From JBGSWC01 sp041752635 (GTDB taxonomy: Bacteria; Planctomycetota; Planctomycetia; Pirellulales; Lacipirellulaceae), in NCBI GenBank assembly GCA_041752635.1, contig JBGSWC010000058.1, forward strand, positions 1-17,621: DNA of 17,621 nt, written 5' to 3'. Below are positions 7,596-13,044 of this stretch, one piece after another (position 1 is the stretch's first letter; each line of letters opens with the position of its first letter). A program made the translations under genes and the position numbers. The notes under the pieces are model-generated. The model saw only the letters and a program-made list of their open reading frames with translations. It was not told where the DNA came from and did no database searches.

Positions 7596-8789
7596 TTAGC
7601 CGCCCTCGACGATGTGAGCCCCCGGTCCTGGTCGACTGGTGAACATTGTCGGCTCGATCTTAAATTTTGATCGATACTCGTTAGCGATCTGCGTGGCGAC
7701 TCGATCGACGGCGGCTGTTTCGACGAGCGTGACGGTGCAACCACCAAAACCGGCGCCTGTGAGTCGGCTGCCAATGACACCCCCCCCACGGCCGATAGCA
7801 CGGGCCGAATCGACGAGCGTGTTCAGTTCGTCACAACTCACCTCATAATCGTCGCGGAGCGAGTCGTGACTGGCGTACATTAACTCGCCCGCTGTCTGCC
7901 AATCGTTTTCTGAAAGGGCAGTTCGCATGGCGTGTACTCGGGCATTCTCGCCAATGACGTGGCGAGCGCGACGGTAGACGACCTCCTCCATTTGGACGTG
8001 CAACTTATCAAGAGCATACATGTCGGCGTCGCGCAATGCCTTGACCTTCAATTGTGTCGCTGCCGTTTCGCATTGGCCTCGGCGAATCGGATACTCGCTA
8101 CTCGCGAGTTGTCGCTTGACGTTGCTGTTCGCGATCAACACGGTTACGTCCGGATCGGTGAATGGCACCGGCGTCGTGGCAAGCGTCCGACAGTCGAGTT
8201 GCATCAATTCGTCGACTTGACACAGCGCACTACTGAACTGGTCCATAATACCGCAGGGCATGCCGACATGAATGTTCTCGGCACGTTGGCAGAGCTTGGC
8301 TTTTTCGATGCCCTCCATCGGCTCGCCAGTGACCGCTTCGCAGAGCGTGGCGGTCGCCACTTCCAGCGCGGCACTGCTGCTTAGTCCGCCTCCGAGCGGC
8401 ACATTAGCGTGAATCACTGCTTCGACATCGCCCAGGTCGTAGCCCAATTTCTTGGTTTCGACCAACACACCACGAATGTAAACTCCCCACAGGGGCAGGT
8501 CGTCGGGCACCGGCTCGTCTGGTTCGATTGTGCAACGCTCGTCAATCGCATCGCTAAAAATCGTGAGCCGGTCGTGAGCGACGGCATCGACCGGTCGCCC
8601 ACCAGCGATCACGACAAATCGCTCGATCGCCATCGGCATCACAAAACCATCGTTGTAGTCGGTATGTTCGCCGATAAGGTTGACCCGACCTGGTGCTGCG
8701 ACCATCCACTTAGGAGGTCGACCGTAACACTCGGTGAAAGTCTTGCGTGCCTGCTCGACCATGTCGGCCAACGGAATCATCGGAAGCAT
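7596..8789 (-). CDS. galK: Galactokinase (GHMP kinase family)
   Basis: About 397 residues. It phosphorylates alpha-D-galactose to galactose-1-phosphate with ATP, the first committed step of the Leloir pathway, in the cytoplasm. All GHMP galactokinase motifs are present: motif 1 GRVNLIGEHTDYNDGFVMP (34-52, substrate binding), motif 2 PLGGGLSSSAA (131-141, phosphate loop), catalytic Asp183 in CGIMDQFSS, and motif 3 SRLTGAGFGGCTVTL near the C-terminus. Length matches bacterial GalK. The start is set at ATG 8789 (MLPMIPLADMVEQ); ATG 8780 is equally possible, and a TTG at 8810 would add seven unlikely residues. No other Leloir genes (galT, galE) are adjacent. It lies 93 bases downstream of the MerR/B12-type regulator on the same strand and could be read through from it. 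Confidence 0.93.
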   Translation of the reverse strand: MLPMIPLADMVEQARKTFTECYGRPPKWMVAAPGRVNLIGEHTDYNDGFVMPMAIERFVVIAGGRPVDAVAHDRLTIFSDAIDERCTIEPDEPVPDDLPLWGVYIRGVLVETKKLGYDLGDVEAVIHANVPLGGGLSSSAALEVATATLCEAVTGEPMEGIEKAKLCQRAENIHVGMPCGIMDQFSSALCQVDELMQLDCRTLATTPVPFTDPDVTVLIANSNVKRQLASSEYPIRRGQCETAATQLKVKALRDADMYALDKLHVQMEEVVYRRARHVIGENARVHAMRTALSENDWQTAGELMYASHDSLRDDYEVSCDELNTLVDSARAIGRGGGVIGSRLTGAGFGGCTVTLVETAAVDRVATQIANEYRSKFKIEPTMFTSRPGPGAHIVEGG

Positions 8790-8882
8790 AGCTGTGCCCA
8801 AGCGAAGCAATGAATAACAGCGCGGCCGCCAACAGCCACCCTGCCCGCATCATACTTCGGTTGCGATTACGCCTCCAGAGAC

Positions 8883-9743
8883 TCATTCGGCTGGTGTCGC
8901 TAGGCGGTCGGCAAACTGCCGCAGACTAACGAAATCGCCGAAGCATTTTGCCTTTGTGTGGCTGAAGCCGGCGACTTGCCCTAGAGCCTGTCCACCAAGG
9001 ACAACCTGAGTCGACTCGGGAACCGACTCAATCCAATCGGCGAGTTGTCGAGAGGTGATCAACTGAGCGTCGGTATGCGAGATGCTGAGCCAAAAAAGCC
9101 TAGGTCGGTGGTGCTCGATCGCCCTCGATAGCGTGAAAAAGGGGAGCGATGTTCCGAGCGACGTCGCTCGCCAACCGGCTTCGATGAGCGTGAGCTCGAT
9201 CAGGGCAGTTGCGAGCCGATAATGGTCGCCGGTCGGTGTGCCACCGAGTGCAATAAGCCCTTTTGAGGGGGGCAATAGCATCCGCAGTTCGTGAACGACC
9301 TTCGCGAGCATTTCGCACGCACGATGCTCCTGATAGATCTCCAAATCACCACACTCCCAGCATTCGCCGATAATGTGCATGGCGGGCGCAATCAACTTGT
9401 CAGCAAGTTCGGCAACGCTGCCGCCGCTCAAGTAGGAATTGAAAACGAGCCTCCGGACGAGCTCGCCGTCGCCCGCCTTCAGAGCCGACACGAGAAATTC
9501 GACCGCTCGCTGGCGATTGCGAACACCTGTATCGATGCCCGGCGGAAGGCCGAGCAATTCGGGGCGTAGAATATTGTGATCACCTTGGCGCAAGAACTGC
9601 ACCACATCACCGACGCGAATCCGCCGATGCCCGCCCGCCGTTCGTTCGGTCGGCATAACGCCTTGGTCACACCACCGCTTGAGCGACGACTCACTCACGC
9701 CAATCGCTGACGCAACCTGTTTCGGACTGAGCAATTGCTGCAT
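8883..9743 (-). CDS. CarH/LitR-like MerR-family regulator with B12-binding domain
   Basis: 286 residues. Residues 4-55 are a MerR-type winged helix (LLSPKQVASAIGVSESSLKRWCDQG, then TAGGHRRIRVGDVVQFL). Residues 75-155 are the four-helix bundle of cobalamin-binding sensors, and residues 162-280 the Rossmann-like B12 domain (LIALGGTPTGDHYRLATALIE...GWRATSLGTSLPF). The CarH light-sensor signature W-x9-EH is intact: W129, E139-H140. In CarH the lower axial His sits in a TPPGERHELG-type loop. Here the loop is TPTGDHYRLA, where a gapless alignment puts Tyr175 at the His position and His174 one residue earlier. Light-dependent release from DNA is the known mode of CarH/LitR, normally with adenosylcobalamin. 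Whether this protein binds B12 is therefore open. It is divergent from a sigma factor gene, with repeated boxes between them. Start ATG 9743 directly precedes the HTH, as in relatives. Confidence 0.85.
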   Translation of the reverse strand: MQQLLSPKQVASAIGVSESSLKRWCDQGVMPTERTAGGHRRIRVGDVVQFLRQGDHNILRPELLGLPPGIDTGVRNRQRAVEFLVSALKAGDGELVRRLVFNSYLSGGSVAELADKLIAPAMHIIGECWECGDLEIYQEHRACEMLAKVVHELRMLLPPSKGLIALGGTPTGDHYRLATALIELTLIEAGWRATSLGTSLPFFTLSRAIEHHRPRLFWLSISHTDAQLITSRQLADWIESVPESTQVVLGGQALGQVAGFSHTKAKCFGDFVSLRQFADRLATPAE

Positions 9744-9757
9744 AGATGATTTCTGTT

Positions 9758-9772
9758 GAGCCAGGCTGGCTC
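9758..9772. promoter_or_regulatory. 15-bp perfect dyad upstream of the CarH/LitR-like gene
   Basis: GAGCCAG-G-CTGGCTC is a perfect 7-1-7 palindrome ending 15 bases upstream of the regulator's start codon, followed on the plus strand by TTTTT (9773-9777). It could be an autoregulatory operator, or a 5'-leader hairpin in the regulator's mRNA. On the plus strand it would resemble a short terminator, but no plus-strand gene precedes it. Confidence 0.4.
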
Positions 9773-9895
9773 TTTTTGATACATGCGGACCTCAATCTCG
9801 CCGCATTGCGAGACTGTAGCAGGTAGTAGTTCTTCGCCCAGCCCTACGCGCAAGTTGTTGCGGCCGAAGGGTTTCGGGCTCTGATCGGAAAAATA

Positions 9896-9915
9896 TGAAC
9901 GTTTTGAACGTTTTT
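9896..9915. promoter_or_regulatory. Operator-like box 1 (two tandem TGAACGTTT units)
   Basis: TGAACGTTTTGAACGTTTTT consists of two head-to-tail 9-mers TGAACGTTT plus TT. An identical 20-mer occurs at 9955. Tandem direct repeats are the operator style of CarH-type tetramers. The box lies in the intergenic region shared by the CarH/LitR-like gene and the sigma gene. Binding by that regulator is inferred. Confidence 0.5.
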
Positions 9916-9954
9916 AGGGTTGTGCGGGAGTTTTTGCAACGGTACATTGACGGG

Positions 9955-9974
9955 TGAACGTTTTGAACGTTTTT
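9955..9974. promoter_or_regulatory. Operator-like box 2 (identical to box 1)
   Basis: This is a second perfect copy of TGAACGTTTTGAACGTTTTT, starting 59 bases after box 1 and ending 46 bases before the sigma factor start codon. A TTGACG (9947-9952) lies directly upstream and could be a -35 element, which would put the box between -35 and -10 of the sigma promoter. No good -10 is evident. Confidence 0.5.
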
Positions 9975-10006
9975 TGCGTACCGAGCGCAGCCTCCCCGCA
10001 GCGAAC

Positions 10007-10011
10007 AAGGA
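10007..10011 (+). promoter_or_regulatory. Ribosome binding site of the sigma factor
   Basis: AAGGA lies nine bases before ATG 10021, a clear Shine-Dalgarno match. Such matches are rare in this window, and it fixes the start of the sigma gene. Confidence 0.6.
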
Positions 10012-10020
10012 AATACCAAA

Positions 10021-10980
10021 ATGGCCATGAAGACAATCCATACAACCAGCAAGCAAACGCCGGCTAAAGGCCCAACCAATGGTTTGCGACTGCGTGCAGC
10101 GAGCATTCGTGATCGCGAGCTGAGCTTTATCCCCAGTGGCCAGTTCAGTGCGGATACCAAGTTTTGCGAGTGTGAGCTCGATCAGGTCAGGCAGATTGAG
10201 CAGGGCCTGCTCGATGCCCCTGCAATCCGCACTACTGGTGGTTTGCCGGCGCATCTGGCCCGCATGTGCGCGACTCCGCTGCTGACCCCCGAAGAAGAAT
10301 CGGCCATTTTCGAGCGAATGAATTATTGCAAATTCCGCGCAGAGGCTATCCGCAACAAACTGCGTCCGTCGCGGCCTAGTGTGGCGGCGATTAACGAATA
10401 TGACGACATGATCGAGCGGAGCGAGCGTCTGAGGAACTACTTGCTGCAAGCCAACACTCGTCTCGTGATGTCAATCGCGCGCAAGTTTGCCGACGCTAGC
10501 AATCCATTCGACGACCTGCTCAGCCAAGGCATCGCCTCGCTGATGCACTCAGTCGAAAAGTTTGACTTCGGACGCGGTTACCGTTTTAGCACCTACGCCA
10601 CGTGTGCCGTCCGCCGTGAGTTGTATCGAATGGTGATGAACCGCAAGAAACAGTCGAGGAGATTCTCGACCGGCACCAGCGAACTGCTCGATGGCCACAC
10701 CGAGAGTGAAGACGAGCAACAATCGCCGCAGGCTCGCCTCGACGATTACAAACAGCTAAGCCTCACGGTTGGTGAAATGATGAAAGACCTCGACGATCGC
10801 GAGAAAATGATTCTTGCTGCTCGCTTTGGTCTCGATGATAGTCACAAGAAATCGTCGTACAGTCACCTCGGCACGCGGTTGGGTATTTCGAAAGAGCGAG
10901 TCCGTCAACTTGCGAACAGGGCACTCGACAAGCTTCGCGACCTGGTACCCGAATACCAACTAGAGCGTTTTCTGGACTAG
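10021..10980 (+). CDS. Sigma-70 family RNA polymerase sigma factor lacking region 3
   Basis: 319 residues. After a non-conserved N-terminus (1-72), region 1.2 is seen at about 75-110 (LPAHLARMCATPLLTPEEESAIFERMN). Region 2 is at 140-210 (NTRLVMSIARKFADASNPFDDLLSQGIASLMHSVEKFDFGRGYRFSTYATCAVRREL), close to the core-binding and -10 recognition sequence of primary-like sigmas. Region 4 is at 250-308 (LDDREKMILAARFGLDD...LGTRLGISKERVRQLANRALDKLR), with the -35-reading helix-turn-helix. Residues 211-248 are only a short polar linker (SRRFSTGTSELLDGHTESEDEQQ), so region 3 is missing and region 1.1 is absent. It is an alternative, group-3-like factor that retains region 1.2. It is divergent from the CarH/LitR-like regulator with repeated boxes between them, suggesting that regulator controls it. 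The stop codon TAG overlaps the left end of a palindromic element. Confidence 0.88.
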   Translation: MAMKTIHTTSKQTPAKGPTNGLRLRAASIRDRELSFIPSGQFSADTKFCECELDQVRQIEQGLLDAPAIRTTGGLPAHLARMCATPLLTPEEESAIFERMNYCKFRAEAIRNKLRPSRPSVAAINEYDDMIERSERLRNYLLQANTRLVMSIARKFADASNPFDDLLSQGIASLMHSVEKFDFGRGYRFSTYATCAVRRELYRMVMNRKKQSRRFSTGTSELLDGHTESEDEQQSPQARLDDYKQLSLTVGEMMKDLDDREKMILAARFGLDDSHKKSSYSHLGTRLGISKERVRQLANRALDKLRDLVPEYQLERFLD

Positions 10981-11133
10981 CAGTCCGTTGAAAAACGCCC
11001 TCGTGGCGTTTTTCAACCTCGCCAAGCTCAGAGCAAGCTCATCGCGGCTCGCAAAACGTCGGGTTTTTGCACCCGTCGTTTTGAGTTCGCATCCTGCGAA
11101 CAACAGCCTGTTGAGTTTCTCAACAGGCTGCTA
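10978..11133. mobile_element. 156-bp palindromic MITE-like element
   Basis: The ends form a 19-bp terminal inverted repeat: TAGCAGTCCGTTGAAAAAC at the left, and TAGCAGCCTGTTGAGAAAC as the reverse complement of the right end, 16 of 19 identical. Inside are four hairpins: 10988-11016 (12-bp perfect stem), 11052-11083 (13 bp, one mismatch), 11085-11101 (7 bp) and 11104-11130 (12-bp perfect stem). If the element proper is GCAG...CTGC, it is flanked on both sides by TA, the target duplication used by IS630/Tc1-type elements. No ORF lies inside. From memory, CAGTCCGTTGAAAAACGCC-type elements are frequent in planctomycete intergenic DNA. A complex bidirectional terminator is the alternative reading. 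Confidence 0.5.
10988..11016 (+). terminator. Intrinsic terminator of the sigma factor gene
   Basis: TTGAAAAACGCC-CTCGT-GGCGTTTTTCAA is a perfect 12-bp stem with a 5-nt loop, starting 7 bases after the sigma stop codon. The core CGCC/GGCG stem is flanked by A5 and T5, the symmetrical layout of a bidirectional intrinsic terminator. It lies within the palindromic element. Confidence 0.6.
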
Positions 11134-11196
11134 AGCGTCCTCCGATACGCTAAGTTGGGGGCATCGAATCGACCACCTCTAACGCGGATCAAGGCG

Positions 11197-12186
11197 ATGC
11201 CTCAGTCAACTCCCCAGTCAGTGCCGTCGTCGCTCAAAAGATGGTTGGTAGCCGCGGGCATTTATAACCTGCTCTTTGGCGTAGTCGCGATTCTACTGCC
11301 TAACCGAATGCTCAGTTGGTTGGGTGCCGATCCGCTTCGATATCCCGAGCTATGGCAGTGCATCGGCATGATCGTCGGCGTTTATGGCATCGGATACTTG
11401 ATCGCCGCTCGCGATCCCGCCCGCCATTGGCCGATTGTGTTTGTTGGCCTGCTCGGAAAAATTTTGGGGCCGATCGGATTCGCTTGGTCCGCCTTCCAGG
11501 GAACGTTTCCACCATCGTTCGGCTGGGTGATATTAGCGAATGATGTGATCTGGTGGATTCCCTTTGCGGCAATTCTTTGGTACGCATTTCGCGCATACGC
11601 CACAACCGATTCCTCCGAGACGATTACCGATGGCGAGGGACGCCTGCCCAGCCAATACCTGCGCAGCGACGAAGGTGAAACACTCGCTTCGCTTTCGGCC
11701 AACGAACCGTTGATGGTTGTCTTTTTGCGTCATTCGGGTTGCACCTTTCACCGCGAAGCTCTCAGCGATCTCGTTGTCGCCCGGCCAGCACTCAACGAAG
11801 CAGGAGTTGGGTTGGCGATTGTTCATATGGGCGATCAACTCGAGATGGGCAAAAAGGGCCGCGACTGCCCGTTGACCGATGTTGCTCGCTTTAGCGACCC
11901 CCAGCGTAAACTCTACCGCGAGTTTGGCCTCGAACATGGTCGGCTCGGTCAGTTGCTCGGCCCCGCTGTCTGGAAGCGAGGTTTCCAGTCTTGCGTGCTC
12001 GATGGCGAGGGAGTTGGACCGCTCGGTGGCGATGGTTTCCAAATGCCGGGCGTGTTTGTGATCTGTCGCGGCCAACGACTTGTGAGTTATCGCCACAAGC
12101 ACGCGGGCGACCGCCCTGACTACACAAAACTAGCCGAACAGGGGGCAAGGATGGCCGCCGAGCCGGCTCATCCTGTTTCTGCATAG
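11197..12186 (+). CDS. Membrane protein fused to a SelL/peroxiredoxin-like domain (CxxH variant)
   Basis: 329 residues. Residues 13-133 hold four probable transmembrane helices (WLVAAGIYNLLFGVVAILL; LWQCIGMIVGVYGIGYLIA; WPIVFVGLLGKILGPIGFAW; WVILANDVIWWIPFAAILWYAF). A linker to about 150 leads into a thioredoxin-fold domain of the AhpC/TSA-2 or SelL-related type: PLMVVFLRHSGCTFHREALSDL, then FSDPQRKLYREFGLEHG and PGVFVICRGQRLVSYRHKHAGDRPDY. The family usually carries CxxC, or Sec at one or both positions. Here it is C182-T-F-H185, so only the first Cys remains. The role is probably redox or peroxide handling at the membrane; the substrate is unknown. ATG 11197 begins MPQSTPQ just before the first helix; a TTG at 11155 is a poor alternative. 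It shares a bidirectional terminator with the facing peroxiredoxin gene. Confidence 0.78.
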   Translation: MPQSTPQSVPSSLKRWLVAAGIYNLLFGVVAILLPNRMLSWLGADPLRYPELWQCIGMIVGVYGIGYLIAARDPARHWPIVFVGLLGKILGPIGFAWSAFQGTFPPSFGWVILANDVIWWIPFAAILWYAFRAYATTDSSETITDGEGRLPSQYLRSDEGETLASLSANEPLMVVFLRHSGCTFHREALSDLVVARPALNEAGVGLAIVHMGDQLEMGKKGRDCPLTDVARFSDPQRKLYREFGLEHGRLGQLLGPAVWKRGFQSCVLDGEGVGPLGGDGFQMPGVFVICRGQRLVSYRHKHAGDRPDYTKLAEQGARMAAEPAHPVSA

Positions 12187-12222
12187 AAAAAGCTTCGCAA
12201 GAAAAATCTCGCGAAGCTTTGA
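12187..12222. terminator. Bidirectional intrinsic terminator between convergent redox genes
   Basis: AAAGCTTCGC (12189-12198) pairs perfectly with GCGAAGCTTT (12211-12220) across a 12-nt loop that can add an AGA/TCT extension. Read on the minus strand the stem is followed by a T5 run (end of the peroxiredoxin gene); on the plus strand by TTTGATT (end of the membrane redox gene). Confidence 0.75.
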
Positions 12223-12249
12223 TTGTGCTATTTACCAATGAGCCGCAAG

Positions 12250-12852
12250 TTACGTCGCCGATCCAGCATATTCGGCTTCGAAGAATGCTTTGCTGCCATT
12301 GGGATCGGCTTTGATCGTGCGGGCACCTTCTTTCCAATTGGCCGGGCAGACCTCGCCGTTCTTTTCGAAAAATTGCAATGCTTCGACCATTCGCAAAGCT
12401 TCGTCGATGCTGCGACCGAGTGGCAAATCGTTGACGACCTGGTGACGCACAATCCCGACTTTGTCGATCAGGAACAACCCGCGGAGGGCGACGCCTCCCG
12501 GCAGTTTGACGTCGTAGTTCTCCGAGATTGACTTGTCCATGTCGGCGATCAACGGATAGGTGATTTGACCGATACCACCTTGCGTTCGTGGTGTATTGCG
12601 CCAGGCGAGGTGGCTAAATTTGCTGTCGACCGAAACACCCAGCACTTGCACGCCCAGCTTCTCGAATTCGGCGTTGCGGTCCGAGAAGGCGATGATCTCC
12701 GTCGGGCAAACAAACGTGAAGTCGAGCGGATAGAAAAACATCAGCACGTGCTTACCGCGATAGTCCGACAATTTCACCTGCTTGAAGGTTCCATCGGGCA
12801 TCACGGCGTCGGCGGTAAAATCGGGAGCCTCTTTGGTAACTAGCACACTCAT
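12250..12852 (-). CDS. Typical 2-Cys peroxiredoxin (AhpC/Prx1 type)
   Basis: 200 residues. It reduces hydrogen peroxide, organic hydroperoxides or peroxynitrite in the cytoplasm. The peroxidatic Cys49 lies in FYPLDFTFVCPTEI, with the conserved Pro, Thr and downstream Arg, and the resolving Cys169 in NGEVCPANWKEG near the C-terminus. Length and motifs match the AhpC/Prx1 subfamily. The GGIGQ loop resembles the eukaryotic GGLG motif, but no terminal YF helix is seen, so high sensitivity to over-oxidation is not expected. Two ATGs occur in tandem (12855 and 12852); AGAGAGG lies 6 bases before the second and 3 before the first, so the second is preferred. No ahpF is adjacent. It is downstream of the photolyase operon on the same strand, separated by about 190 bases containing a potential G-quadruplex and a nested inverted repeat. 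Confidence 0.93.
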   Translation of the reverse strand: MSVLVTKEAPDFTADAVMPDGTFKQVKLSDYRGKHVLMFFYPLDFTFVCPTEIIAFSDRNAEFEKLGVQVLGVSVDSKFSHLAWRNTPRTQGGIGQITYPLIADMDKSISENYDVKLPGGVALRGLFLIDKVGIVRHQVVNDLPLGRSIDEALRMVEALQFFEKNGEVCPANWKEGARTIKADPNGSKAFFEAEYAGSAT

Positions 12853-12910
12853 CATCGACCTCTCTTTGGCAAGGTAAAACGGTTTAAGTCAATCGCCGCG
12901 GCACTTCGCA

Positions 12911-12930
12911 GGGCAGGGCGGGGCAGGGCG
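12911..12930 (+). promoter_or_regulatory. Potential G-quadruplex (GGGCAGGGCG repeated twice) upstream of the peroxiredoxin
   Basis: Two perfect tandem decamers GGGCAGGGCG give G-tracts at 12911-13, 12916-18, 12920-23 and 12926-28 with loops CA, C and CA. This satisfies the G3+N1-7 quadruplex rule. It lies about 60 bases upstream of the minus-strand peroxiredoxin start, with the G-rich strand as the template strand. Confidence 0.5.
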
Positions 12931-12952
12931 GCGTTATTTTTGATGGTCGTAA

Positions 12953-13004
12953 GCCGTATAGTGGGCAAATTCGACGATCCCCACGACAGCCTTCTTTATA
13001 CGGC
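12953..13004 (-). terminator. Nested inverted repeat downstream of the photolyase operon
   Basis: Outer arms GCCGTATA (12953-12960) and TATACGGC (12997-13004) enclose inner arms GTGGG (12961-12965) and CCCAC (12980-12984). The structure ends 40 bases after the stop codon of the FeS photolyase gene. There is no T-tract on the minus strand, so it could be a terminator, a mRNA 3'-end stabiliser, or a regulatory structure of the peroxiredoxin gene. Confidence 0.3.
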
Positions 13005-13044
13005 GGAAAGCCGTGGTGGCAAGGGACGACTTAACGCATGGCTT

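Noticed and set aside
7596..9743. Galactokinase as part of a galactose operon controlled by the MerR/B12 regulator
   Set aside because: No galT, galE or transporter is present, and the regulator family has no known link to galactose; adjacency alone is insufficient.
9896..9974. The two 20-bp boxes as a minimal CRISPR array
   Set aside because: Only two copies, each internally repetitive, with a 39-bp spacer in a divergent promoter region and no cas genes; operator-like is the better reading.
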